Assembly: GCA_030847615.1 (NCBI GenBank) | Contig: JAUMIR010000005.1 | Coordinates: 170,218,596-170,282,595, forward strand | Length of the DNA stretch: 64,000 nt | Origin: Gambelia wislizenii | Lineage: Eukaryota; Chordata; Lepidosauria; Squamata; Crotaphytidae | Reading direction: 5' to 3' | Shown: positions 11,021 through 22,103 of the stretch, one piece after another | Layout: each line of letters begins with the position of its first letter | Numbering within the stretch: position 1 is the first letter of the stretch | Made by a program: the position numbers and the translations under genes | The notes under the pieces: model-generated | What the model saw: only the letters and a program-made list of their open reading frames with translations | What the model was told of the DNA's origin: nothing | Databases searched by the model: none

Positions 11021-12919
11021 TTGGACAGTGGATGTTCTCACCATATGACCCCTGATAGGGAAAAACTACAGAACCCAAAGCCAGCACCAGTGGACACTGT
11101 GGTATTTGCAGATGGTGAATCTGGCAGTGTAGAGATTCAAGGGTCTGTATTAATTCCTGGTTTAAACAAGGTGTTTCATAATGTACTGTGTGCACCAAAA
11201 CTACAAAATAGCCTCGTAAGTGTGGCATCCCTAACCAGTGATGGATATGAAATCCTTTTCAAAGGAGATGAGGGGATTGTGTCCAAGGAGGGAGTAGTAT
11301 GTGGTAAAGCCATAAAGAAAAATCACACTTATCAAATGGTAGCACAGGTACAGTGTGGGAATGTAACAAATAAGCCACTGCATGATGGGTGTGCTCATTA
11401 CCTTCATAGAGTTATGGGCCATATAAGCTTCAAAGGTTTGAGAAACCTAGAGAAGATTTGCCCAGAGTTCAAGGTAGAGAACTGTAAAAGTTACCTGGAC
11501 TGTGCTATTTGCAAAAAGGTAAAGTTCAAGGCTTACCCTGTAGCGAAGGTGAGCAAATGCATAACCCAGAGGCCTTTTCAGGTTGTACATGCGGATTTAT
11601 CAGGGCCACATCAAGTAAAGAGTATAGGAGGTAGCAGGTTTACCCGATTGATAGTAGATAGGCATACCAGATTTCCCTATGTGGCAATGCTCAAAACCAA
11701 AAGTGAGGCTGCTGATATGATCAAAAAAGGGGTCAGTTCTGTTGAAAGGGAGTTTCCCTACCAGGTTGGCACTGTTGTGACTGACAGAGGTGGGGAATTC
11801 TTAAGTAGTAATTTGCAGCAGTGGTTTGGGCGGAAAGGGATCCAACATAAAACTACAAATCCCAGATGTCCAACTGAGGATGGTTTGGCTGAACGTAGGA
11901 GTGGGATGATAAACCAAATAAGAGATTGTATGTTAGAGGATTCTGGAGCGCCAGCTAATTTGTGGGGAGAAGCAACAAGAACCGCTTGTCATATTGTAAA
12001 TAGGTCATGGTGCAGTGCGATAAACTAAACACCATTCTATTTATTGTATGGAAGAGCACCAAACCTAAAGTACTTAAGAGTGTTTGGACAATTTGCATCA
12101 GTATACATTCCTCCTCAGTTCAGGAAAAAGAATCAGCCCAAAAGCCAAAGGTTGCGTTTTGTGGGCTATGAGGGGAACAAGTACAGGTTCCTGATGGATG
12201 GGAATATGATTTTGTATTCAAGGAGTGCTAGTTTTGAGACTTATGCTGGGTCGAAGAGAGTGTACCCTGACCAGAATGTTGTTGTAGAACAGAAAGCCAG
12301 TGTGGAAGATAAGAACAACGGAAATGGAGGGGTACATGCATCCAGGGATGTCTTAGGTGAGAAACCAGGTGTGTCACAACAGCCTGGAATTTCGAGTAAA
12401 CAGGGCACTTTGAAGGTGCCTGGTACTCCAGAAGAGCCTATCACTTCATTAGACTTGCAACCAAAGCCAGAGATAGTGACTGTGAAACAAGAACAAGTTG
12501 AGACTCATGGGCAAGACACTCAGGCCAGTGTTAGTAGCAGTGACACTGAGGGTGTTCAAGGTACATTCCTGATTCCCATGAGGTCTCAGAAAGGAAAGTT
12601 CTTAGTAGTAAAGCAGGGACAAGCCTCTTCTGTGGCAGCAGTAAAAAGAACTGAAAACACTCCAGAAAGAGCCAGGAGAACATGCACTAAGCAGGAGGGG
12701 TGGAAGAAAACCAAAGCTCTGGTGTGTGTGGCAGAGTATAGCCAGGATATGTTTGGTGGGATGGTCAGGCCTGTAAGTAAAAGGAAATTGACAAATGATA
12801 GCACCAAGGAATCCAGAGCCGGGTGGGTCAGTAGCATGGGCTATCAAGGTCTAGGAAAACACTGTGACATTGTAAATAATGGGAACGGAGTCTCAGACTC
12901 TATAGGTATCAGCGAGTAA
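11021..12919 (+). pseudogene. Copia protease-integrase region, copy 1 (one in-frame stop, no RT)
   Basis: The frame is open from about 10940, just after an A9 run where it switches from the Gag frame. It opens with the aspartic protease signature DSGCSHHM. A GAG-pre-integrase segment follows (LHRVMGH, then C-X2-C in DCAICKK). The integrase core shows HADLSG, TDRGGEF and DGLAERR, with 35 residues between the second Asp and the Glu (DD35E). A TAA at 12026-12028 interrupts it; the same frame resumes with a YGRAP motif and runs to 12919. The last 220 or so residues are Pro/Glu/Lys/Ser-rich and match no reverse transcriptase. The copia RT and RNase H are missing, so the element could move only with enzymes supplied in trans. 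Confidence 0.88.
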
Positions 12920-12987
12920 GGTCGCAGTATATAAAAGGATAGGTGCAAATGACACATAGGGCACACCACATGTCATTTGGAGGGGAG

Positions 12988-13505
12988 TGTCAGGAAATGA
13001 CATGGATGTGACCACAAGATGGAGCTGTAAGCTTAGAAATGAAAGTAGTTAAGCTCCAGTGGCAGGTGTGTGTGTGAGTCAGCCCTTGAGAGTATGTACA
13101 TTTGAGATGCCTGATGTAACAGGCATTGTTTAACTACCTATAAAAAAGAGATGGGAATTATCTCCTGTGTGGGTTTGTTGTGGATGGTGGTTGGCGAAGC
13201 AGTTTGTTGGTCTGAGAGAGATTTATGAGTATTAGAGATGGCTGTCCTATACTCTGTATATATATTGTAAATATACTGCAAACAAAGATTAAAGCCCTCA
13301 AGTTGAGTGAAAGCTGGCCTTGTTGCTGTCTTTATTTGGCAAGCCAGAGCTCAAGGCAGTGTGCTGGGGTGAAGGAATTTTTCCTTCTCAGCCTGAAGTC
13401 TTTTGCAGAAGTCTCTCCAGAAACTTTCTCCTTGGTGTCCTGTTGACGTGGAACAACTCTGCAGGTGGTCGTGGTGGACACAGCGCGTCTTTCTATGCCC
13501 CAACA
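12988..13505 (+). repeat. Copia LTR2 (middle, recombinant LTR)
   Basis: 518 bp. From 12988 to 13212 it carries all the LTR3-type bases (18 sites that separate it from LTR1). From 13353 to the end it carries all the LTR1-type bases (9 sites that separate it from LTR3). The switch lies in the 140 bp between 13213 and 13352. This hybrid is what a crossover between a 3' LTR and a 5' LTR yields. Confidence 0.92.
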
Positions 13506-13852
13506 AGGGTTTTGGCCCCAGTGCCCGCGTGGACAATGCTTGAGAAGCTGTGGGAGATATAGTTCTGCAATTGGTGAGCTGTTTTGTGTTCCTGGAGGGC
13601 TGAAGAGAAAAGTCCTGGAAAGGAGTGATTTAAGTGTGTCTACTCAGGGACTCTGCTCTTATCTGTTTGATTTGGGAAGCTAATTGTTTTGGGCAGCCTG
13701 TTTGGACTGTTATCAGTGTGTTTGTTTGCATCTGTTTAAGTCGCAGACTCAGTGCAAACATGGGAAACAGCAGTCAGGTTTGAAAAGCTGTCTGAGAAGA
13801 ACTATGCTTCCTGGAAAATTTACATAGAGGCTTTGCTAATAAAGCAGGACTT

Positions 13853-14326
13853 ATGGGACTATGTAAAAAACAAACTGACCTTGCTAATGAGGATGAATTA
13901 ATAGGTGATGAAAAAGCTAGAGCTTCCATTATTCTAGCTATAGAATCGAATCAGCTGAATAAGAGGTCAGCGTTTGAAGTCTGGAAAGCTCTTGAGAATG
14001 TCAACCAACCAGCTGGAGCCTTGTCAAAAATGCTGTGTAGCAGAAAGCTGTATTGTTGTAAACAGCAGGAAGGTGAATCCGTGCTTGTGCATTTAAAAAG
14101 GATGCAGGATAATTTTGCAGAGTGCAGCAAGCGTGGCATCCAAATAGAAGAAACCCTAAAAGCTTTTATACTCCTGAGTAGTCTAAACAGTAAATGGGAG
14201 TTTCTAATGTACAATCTCCAAGGAGTAGCCAAAGCTGATTTGAATGTCGACCTCGTGGCATCCAGAATATTGGAAGAGGCACAGAGGAGAGACTCAGAGG
14301 AGAGCTTCAAGGGAGTGACCACCTGA
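13853..14326 (+). pseudogene. Copia Gag, copy 2 (frameshifted)
   Basis: Identical in translation to the copy at 10302-10775, including the A6 frame switch upstream, the TGA stop and the stranded zinc knuckle (about 14399-14440). The breaks therefore predate the duplication. Confidence 0.85.
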
Positions 14327-14571
14327 AGGAGACAACCAACCAACCAATCCACATCCTTGTTTGAGGAAGGGAGTGCTGCTGTCTGCAGAACACTGAGATG
14401 TTTTTCCTGTGGGGAGACCGGACATTTGATAAAGAACTGTCTTAAGATCTCTGCAGCAAAGAAAGGACAGAACTCACAAAGAAAAAAAAACACAAGCCCC
14501 AAGATGGGAGGGGGTTTGCTACTACTGTAGAGGGAGTTGTAAATGAGAAAAAGGACCAGTCTGTCTGGATT

Positions 14572-16470
14572 TTGGACAGTGGATGTTCTCACCATATGAC
14601 CCCTGATAGGGAAAAACTACAGAACCCAAAGCCAGCACCAGTGGACACTGTGGTATTTGCAGATGGTGAATCTGGCAGTGTAGAGATTCAAGGGTCTGTA
14701 TTAATTCCTGGTTTAAACAAGGTGTTTCATAATGTACTGTGTGCACCAAAACTACAAAATAGCCTCGTAAGTGTGGCATCCCTAACCAGTGATGGATATG
14801 AAATCCTTTTCAAAGGAGATGAGGGGATTGTGTCCAAGGAGGGAGTAGTATGTGGTAAAGCCATAAAGAAAAATCACACTTATCAAATGGTAGCACAGGT
14901 ACAGTGTGGGAATGTAACAAATAAGCCACTGCATGATGGGTGTGCTCATTACCTTCATAGAGTTATGGGCCATATAAGCTTCAAAGGTTTGAGAAACCTA
15001 GAGAAGATTTGCCCAGAGTTCAAGGTAGAGAACTGTAAAAGTTACCTGGACTGTGCTATTTGCAAAAAGGTAAAGTTCAAGGCTTACCCTGTAGCGAAGG
15101 TGAGCAAATGCATAACCCAGAGGCCTTTTCAGGTTGTACATGCGGATTTATCAGGGCCACATCAAGTAAAGAGTATAGGAGGTAGCAGGTTTACCCGATT
15201 GATAGTAGATAGGCATACCAGATTTCCCTATGTGGCAATGCTCAAAACCAAAAGTGAGGCTGCTGATATGATCAAAAAAGGGGTCAGTTCTGTTGAAAGG
15301 GAGTTTCCCTACCAGGTTGGCACTGTTGTGACTGACAGAGGTGGGGAATTCTTAAGTAGTAATTTGCAGCAGTGGTTTGGGCGGAAAGGGATCCAACATA
15401 AAACTACAAATCCCAGATGTCCAACTGAGGATGGTTTGGCTGAACGTAGGAGTGGGATGATAAACCAAATAAGAGATTGTATGTTAGAGGATTCTGGAGC
15501 GCCAGCTAATTTGTGGGGAGAAGCAACAAGAACCGCTTGTCATATTGTAAATAGGTCATGGTGCAGTGCGATAAACTAAACACCATTCTATTTATTGTAT
15601 GGAAGAGCACCAAACCTAAAGTACTTAAGAGTGTTTGGACAATTTGCATCAGTTTACATTCCTCCTCAGTTCAGGAAAAAGAATCAGCCCAAAAGCCAAA
15701 GGTTGCGTTTTGTGGGCTATGAGGGGAACAAGTACAGGTTCCTGATGGATGGGAATATGATTTTGTATTCAAGGAGTGCTAGTTTTGAGACTTATGCTGG
15801 GTGGAAGAGAGTGTACCCTGACCAGAATGTTGTTGTAGAACAGAAAGCCAGTGTGGAAGATAAGAACAACGGAAATGGAGGGGTACATGCATCCAGGGAT
15901 GTCTTAGGTGAGAAACCAGGTGTGTCACAACAGCCTGGAATTTCGAGTAAACAGGGCACTTTGAAGGTGCCTGGTACTCCAGAAGAGCCTATCACTTCAT
16001 TAGACTTGCAACCAAAGCCAGAGATAGTGACTGTGAAACAAGAACAAGTTGAGACTCATGGGCAAGACACTCAGGCCAGTGTTAGTAGCAGTGACACTGA
16101 GGGTGTTCAAGGTACATTCCTGATTCCCATGAGGTCTCAGAAAGGAAAGTTCTTAGTAGTAAAGCAGGGACAAGCCTCTTCTGTGGCAGCAGTAAAAAGA
16201 ACTGAAAACACTCCAGAAAGAGCCAGGAGAACATGCACTAAGCAGGAGGGGTGGAAGAAAACCAAAGCTCTGGTGTGTGTGGCAGAGTATAGCCAGGATA
16301 TGTTTGGTGGGATGGTCAGGCCTGTAAGTAAAAGGAAATTGACAAATGATAGCACCAAGGAATCCAGAGCCGGGTGGGTCAGTAGCATGGGCTATCAAGG
16401 TCTAGGAAAACACTGTGACATTGTAAATAATGGGAACGGAGTCTCAGACTCTATAGGTATCAGCGAGTAA
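14572..16470 (+). pseudogene. Copia protease-integrase region, copy 2 (one in-frame stop, no RT)
   Basis: Same features as 11021-12919: DSGCSHHM protease motif, DD35E integrase and an in-frame TAA at 15577-15579. One residue difference was found, Trp for Ser encoded at 15803 in the segment after the stop. A T for A at 15654 is silent. Confidence 0.88.
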
Positions 16471-16538
16471 GGTCGCAGTATATAAAAGGATAGGTGCAAA
16501 TGACACATGGGGCACACCACATGTCATTTGGAGGGGAG

Positions 16539-17056
16539 TGTCAGGAAATGACATGGATGTGACCACAAGATGGAGCTGTAAGCTTAGAAATGAAAGTAGT
16601 TAAGCTCCAGTGGCAGGTGTGTGTGTGAGTCAGCCCTTGAGAGTATGTACATTTGAGATGCCTGATGTAACAGGCATTGTTTAACTACCTATAAAAAAGA
16701 GATGGGAATTATCTCCTGTGTGGGTTTGTTGTGGATGGTGGTTGGCGAAGCAGTTTGTTGGTCTGAGAGAGATTTATGAGTATTAGAGATGGCTGTCCTA
16801 TACTCTGTATATATATTGTAAATATACTGCAAACAAAGATTAAAGCCCTCAAGTTGAGTGAAAGCTGGCCTTGTTGCTGTCTTTATTTGGCAAGCCAGAG
16901 CTCGAGGCAGTGTGCTGGGGTGAAGGAATTTTTCCTTCTCAGCCTGAAGTCTTTTGCAGAAGTCTCTCCAGAAACCTTCTCCTTGGCATCCTGTCGACAT
17001 GGAACAACACTGCAGGTGGTCGTGGTGGACACAGCACGTCTTTCTATACCCCAACA
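16539..17056 (+). repeat. Copia LTR3 (3' LTR)
   Basis: 518 bp, TGTCAGG to CCAACA, followed by the ATGCT target duplication (17057-17061). Confidence 0.9.
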
Positions 17057-17061
17057 ATGCT

Positions 17062-17428
17062 GAGTTAAAATGGCTGACTCCATGAACTGCCTAGTCTTCC
17101 TTAGCTACAGAAGGAGGGTTCTTATTGGTATGTAAGATTATGTGATTGAGTAAGCCAGTGCCTTGTAACTGTATATATGGGAGGGCTCAGAGCAGAGCTC
17201 ACTTCTCTTCTTCCTATGAATGCTGAGGCCTGGTGAAGTAGTTTCTCCTTGGATTGTAAATATTTATATATATTGCAACTGTTTGAGTTTGAAGATAAAA
17301 GTGCCTCCTGCTTATTTGGATGTCAAACACTCTGTGTGTGAGTATTCTTGGGAATGGGTTGCTACTGAGTCTACTGAGACAGTTTTTGGGCTTCTGCTAT
17401 GGATTGTATGTCCTATCATTTCCTGACA
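17062..17428 (+). mobile_element. Right piece of the older solo LTR
   Basis: Contains a TATATATGG TATA-like box near 17171 and an AAGATAAAAG stretch near 17293, in the same order as in the copia LTR. Ends TCCTGACA, then ATCTA. Together with 9376-9436 it rebuilds one LTR of about 428 bp. Confidence 0.8.
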
Positions 17429-17563
17429 ATCTAATAAACAGAAACAACAAATACCTTTCTTCTGTTAGAGCTCACAGTTAGATTTAAGATGTTTTATTTT
17501 TAAATATTCTGTTTCAGTCTACAGTAAGTCCCTATTTAGCAACAGGAAAATAAATAGAGAATA

Positions 17564-18090
17564 TAGATTTTTCTTGGTTTTTTTCTGGGCTGTGAAGCAG
17601 TGTTCTGGAATAGTTTCTTTCTGATGTTTTGCCTCCATCTGTGGCTGGCATCTTCAGAGAATGGTTGGGTAGGAGTGTGTGTGGAGTTTATTTGCTGTGA
17701 ACCCGTTTTGGGGAGTACTGTATATGTAAATTTGTGTAACTGAATGGTTAGTTTCTGGGTATAGAAATGCAAGGAGGATTAGTGTCTGTTTGGCTAATGG
17801 TTGGTTGATGGCCCATTATCGTTATCAATCATTAGCCAAACAGACACTAACGAGCCTTGCATTTCTAAACCCAGAAACTAACCATTCAATTACACAAATT
17901 TACATATCCTCCCCAACAGGGGTTCACAGCATATAAACTCCACACACACCACTACCCAACTATTCTCTGAAGATGCCAGCCACAGATGCAGGCGAAACGT
18001 CAGAAAGAAACTATTCCAGGACATGGCCTCACAGCCTGGAAAAAACCCAAGAAAAAGCTATGGATGCCAGCCATGAAAGCCTTCGACTTC
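17564..18090. mobile_element. Penelope-like element ends in an inverted pair
   Basis: Left arm 17564-17799 is the reverse complement of right arm 17830-18060, with a 30 bp loop. The right arm carries the Penelope 3'-end phrase gatgcaggcgaaacgtcag and the atggatgccagcc terminus. The pair is flanked by a perfect 12 bp target duplication AAATAGAGAATA (17552-17563 and 18091-18102), so it entered as one unit. Confidence 0.8.
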
Positions 18091-18419
18091 AAATAGAGAA
18101 TAAATAGATTCCTCTTGGCCTATCTAATCACAGTCCCTATGAAATGCAGGTCTTGCATTTTTCCTGATCTCTTCATCTCAGGTTCCAGGCAAGCAGTCCT
18201 TTTCAGAGGTGTACGGGTAAGCTTTTGGGTATTCCTCTAGTTCTGATTCCTTTCTTGCATTCCTTCTTGTTGAGTTACTTGTCTCCCTGTTCCGCCTGCT
18301 TTCTTCACTTCTCTTTCAGACTCAGTTGTAATTCCAGCTCTCTTTCCACAGCTTCAGCCCATCTTCTACTCTCAGATTTCTCCAGGTTTTCCCATTAACC
18401 CCACGCAACGCACATTCTG

Positions 18420-18500
18420 TGTACTATTGTATTGTTGTAAGCCACTCTGATTGTTCGCAGAGGGGCGGGATATAAATAAATTTTATTATTATTATTACTC
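18420..18500 (+). repeat. LINE/SINE 3' tail
   Basis: Phrase gtaagccactctgattg, then aggggcgggatataaataaa and a TTA microsatellite; a common reptile retroposon 3' end. The same tail is at 50743-50830 in reverse. Confidence 0.6.
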
Positions 18501-18660
18501 TTAGGCCTAGCTCACTTATATACTGTATACCAATTTTACTTTGACTTTTTATTCTCTGCAAACACCTTTTATTTTACAGGTAACTAAACTTAGCCACTGA
18601 AGATTAATACCATATATAGCAATACAAAACAACACAAACACACTGTTAACCCATTTGTCA

Positions 18661-18890
18661 TTGTTGTTGTATGCCTTCAAGCCATTTCCGACTTATGGCG
18701 ACCTGAAGACCCTATCATTTTTTTTTTTGCAAGATGTGTTCAGAGGAGGTTTGCCCTTGCCTTCCTCTGAGACTGAGAGAGTGTGACTTGCCCAAAGTCA
18801 CCCAGTGGGTTTCATGGCTGAGTGGGGAGTCAAACCCTGGTCTCCAGAGTCATAGTCCAACACTCAAACCACTACACCATGCTGGCTCTC
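18661..18890 (-). mobile_element. Sauria-type SINE (copy 1)
   Basis: Minus-strand order: tRNA-like head with A box in tggtgtagtggtttgagtg and a B-box region, body (gcaagtcacactctctcag), and Bov-B-like tail (gtcgccataagtcggaaatg). The tail ends in short TTG/CAA units. Confidence 0.9.
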
Positions 18891-19559
18891 ATGAAACACA
18901 TGCATATCAGTAAAATAACATAAACATTGCTCCTTCCAAAATGTATGCTCCCCCTTTTGGTTGGCCTAATAACGGTATTACCGTGATGTGTATTTTGGAT
19001 ATTATTTGATTTTCACTAGAATCTAAGTAGTCCTGCAGTTGTGGCACAGTTTTATAGCGTTAGCACTGCCTTTGTATCAGTCTGTCTATCACCAGACTAA
19101 AAGGGTGGGTTTAAGTCATGGTTGTAAAATTCCTGATGGAGGATTTTCTTCTCCTACCACCTAATAGTGTGGGGCTGGTGGCTCCTATGTCACTGGGGCA
19201 GTGGGTCTGCCTATGCCTATTAGGTGTGAATGGTACAAAAAACAGAAACTGTACCAATGTTACATCTGAGAGCGGGTATTATAAAATTTTCTCTGGTACA
19301 GATTCCCTAGCATTCTGGGAAAATGGAGATAGCATCTGGAGGCTCATACTTGGATTTGACTAGATGGTGACAGCTGGTGCTGGTGGGTTCCATGTCTGCG
19401 TTTGAATCCACTCTGGTGTTTTGTCTGAACTTTAAAGGAGCCCTCCAAGTTCCTGATAGGGAATAAAATTTAGCACCCCAGATAGCTCCTTTAAAGTCTG
19501 GACAAAAATTCAAAGACAATTCCCCACTCTGCTGCCACTGGAGCCACAAGCTCTCACTG

Positions 19560-19825
19560 CGTTCTTGGGTTGCCTTTATAAAACTAGATTCATTGTGAGG
19601 AGGATCTTACTGTTTCCATAAGGAGGTTGAAGACCTTACTCTTTGATTTGCTGGATTAAGCTACTCAGCTGTGCCTGAGGTTGCTGAGTAGCTGGTGGAA
19701 TACTGGGGATTTTATGTATATTTATAGTGTTATGTTTTATTGTCTTTATCTTTGATTGTATATGTTTCATGTTCTGCCCTTTGGCAGAAAGGGCATTGTA
19801 AATAAATGTGATGATGTTGATGATG
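19560..19825 (+). repeat. CR1/L2-type LINE 3' end
   Basis: The phrase ctgccctttggcagaaagggcattgtaaataaatgtgatgatg has the form of an L2-clade 3' end followed by GATGAT units. No coding part remains. Confidence 0.45.
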
Positions 19826-19948
19826 CTTCTTAGTTCAGAAAGTTGCCTGCTAACTCTCAGTGTATGTTTTTTGGCAAATAATGGAGTGCACCAAAGATTT
19901 TTTTTTTAAAATATGAGCCTGTGCTTTATAGATTACTGCAAAGCCTTT

Positions 19949-20549
19949 GGGCCCATCTACACAAGGGGAAAAAAATTCAAAGTACCTTGTAGTATTGGCA
20001 TCTCACAGAAGCAGCAACATGTCTAAAAAAATTTGTTTCTGCCCTCGGGAGCCCCCATAAGCCTTGCATTCCTGATGGCGGCTGCGAGTGATTTACTTGC
20101 ATTAGTTCTTCACTGCTGCCATTTTTTTAAAAGTCATCCCAAGGTGTGCTGGTGCAATAGAACGATTTTCCAATTTAATAGGAAAGCAAAATAGAAAATA
20201 TTCATCCTGTTTTATCACCTTAGCGAGTGATAGATAAGGAGAAAATTCAACATGGTGGCAGTGGGTACTTGCCCTACTAGCAAGTCCTGCCCACACTCTC
20301 GCCTAGCCAATCAGCTTTGTGCTTCCCTTCAAATATTTTGTTGTTTGATAATCCAAATGAGCAGGAATGCACACCCCCTCATGGTTTTTGAAAAACTACG
20401 GGAAAATCTGCAAAGGCTTTTACCCCATTGTTTTTGCTGCTTTGGGCCCTCCTCCTTCCGAATAGTGTGGATTGGTGCTGGATTCAATTTAGACAGGTAG
20501 GATTCCCAGCGAATTCCATAAGGGGTATTTTCACCATTTAGATAGGCCC
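19949..20549 (+). mobile_element. Non-autonomous DNA transposon, family C, copy 1
   Basis: Ends gggcccatcta and tagataggccc form terminal inverted repeats. Internal landmarks (aacatggtggcagtgggtacttgccc, ggaatgcaca, aaaaactacgggaaa) recur at 34982-35604 (reverse) and 38719-39320. Confidence 0.65.
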
Positions 20550-20559
20550 TTTTATTGTA

Positions 20560-21603
20560 TAGATCATGAAAAATGATGGGTTGCTCTTAAAGAAATGGGT
20601 GTGACACAATATTTAATTGTTCTGATGTTTAACCCATAGTCAGGACAAGAGGCTACTGTTAGAACACAATATGGACAAACGGAATGGTTTCCAATTGGCA
20701 AGGGGGTCAGGCAAGGCTGCATTTTAATCACCCAATCTGTTTTAACTTGTATGCTGAACATATCATACGTAAAGCAGGATTAGACTCAGAGGAAAGAGGG
20801 GAAAATTGGAGGAAGGAACATCAACGATTGAAGATATGCAGATGACACCATACTACTAGCAGAAAATAGCAAAGACTTGGAATGATTACTGAAAAAAGTC
20901 AAGGAAAAAAGTGCAAAGGCAGCTTTACAGCGGTACATTAAGAAAACAAAAATAATGACCATAGATTATTTACATCCTTTTAAAACAGAAGATAAAGACA
21001 TTGAAATAGTTCAAGATTTTCCATATATTGGCTCAAGTCATTAATCAGAATGGAGACTGCAGTCAAGAAATCAGAAGAAGACAAGGACTTTGAAGGGCAG
21101 CTATGAAGGAACTAGGCAAGATCCTGATGTGTAAAGATATATCATTGAATTCTACAGTTTGCGTTGTCCATGCCATGAGATTGACCATTTCTGTGTATGC
21201 TTTTGAAAGCTGGAGAGTGAATAAAATTGATAGGATGAAAATTAATTCATTTTTGGTGCTGGAGAAGAGTTTTACAAATACCATGGACTGCTAAAAAGAA
21301 AAATAAATGGGCTCTAGAGCAAATCAAGCCTGAACTCCCCCTGGAAGCCAAGATGACTAAACTGAGACCATCATACTTTGGACATATCATGAGAAGACAT
21401 GACTCCCTAGAAAAGACAATAATGCTTGGTAAGACAGAAGGTAGCAGGAAAAGAGGAAGACCACATTCCAGATGGATAGACTCAATCAAGGAAGACATGG
21501 CTCTGAGTCTGCAAGACCTGAGCAGGGCTATTGATGATAGGGTGACTTGGAAGTCTCTCATTGATAGAGTTGCCATAAGTCGAAGTTGATTTGATGGCAA
21601 TTA
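20560..21603 (+). mobile_element. Bov-B (RTE clade) LINE, 5'-truncated and frameshifted
   Basis: Pieces of reverse transcriptase are readable in different frames: a GKGVRQGCIL motif near 20700 and the YADDT catalytic box near 20840. The 3' part (21353-21589) keeps one open frame with the typical FGHIMRRHDSLEKTIMLGK and SRKRGRP motifs. The end is gttgccataagtcgaagttg, the tail shared with Sauria SINEs. Several frameshifts and stops make it a dead copy. Confidence 0.88.
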
Positions 21604-21615
21604 ACAATAACACAG

Positions 21616-22091
21616 GCTAACAACTATCAGGTCAGAATGCACAAGGAAGCTACTGAAATCCACAAACACCTGGACAAATTCAAGAGGAAAGAGGAAACCC
21701 TAAAAGTAAACAAAGTTTGGCTACCAGTCCTGAAAAACACCAAAATAAAAATTCAACACATGCAAATTAACCTGTCCCAGGGACAGGGGCTTTCCAGCAG
21801 AAAACGGGTCATGAGCTAAATAGACACTAACCCCCCTCCCATATCCTCCCACCCTAAGAACTAAACATCCAACAACTGAATACACAAATGTACATGCTAA
21901 TCCTCTTCAACAAGGACTCAAAGTATATAAACCCCACACACCCACACTGCCACCCTTCTGAAGATGTCTGAAGATGTCAGCCACAGATGCAGGTGAAACA
22001 TCAGGAATAAACTCTTCTAGAACATGGCCTCACAGCCTGGGGAAAAACCACAAAAAACCTATGGATGCCAGCTGTGAAAGCCTTTGACTTC
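21616..22091 (+). mobile_element. Penelope-like element, 3' end
   Basis: Contains a short C-terminal coding remnant (EIHKHLDKFKRKEETLK), then the non-coding end with agatgcaggtgaaacatcag and atggatgccagctgtg. A 12 bp target duplication ACAATAACACAG flanks it (21604-21615 and 22092-22103), inside the repeat tail of the Bov-B copy. Confidence 0.8.
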
Positions 22092-22103
22092 ACAATAACA
22101 CAG

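Larger units (their letters stand above)
9437..17056 (+). mobile_element. Ty1/copia retrotransposon, tandem array LTR-internal-LTR-internal-LTR
   Basis: Three 518 bp LTRs (9437, 12988, 16539) bracket two 3033 bp internal regions with an exact 3551 bp period. One 5 bp target duplication ATGCT (9432-9436 and 17057-17061) flanks the whole array, so it began as one insertion. Internal order is gag, protease, integrase, which is copia order, but no reverse transcriptase or RNase H follows the integrase. A purine-rich ggaggggag tract sits just before LTR2 and LTR3. I recognise no usual initiator-Met primer site after LTR1. The internal copies differ at three sites that I found: 12103/15654, 12252/15803 (Ser to Trp) and 12958/16509. 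Confidence 0.93.

Noticed and set aside
10400..11044. 214-codon minus-strand open frame, repeated at 13951-14595
   Set aside because: It is antisense to copia gag and protease and has no domain of its own.
18661..18890. tRNA-like sequence with A and B boxes (also in the other SINE copies)
   Set aside because: It is the head of a Sauria SINE and does not fold as a full tRNA; no independent tRNA gene was seen.
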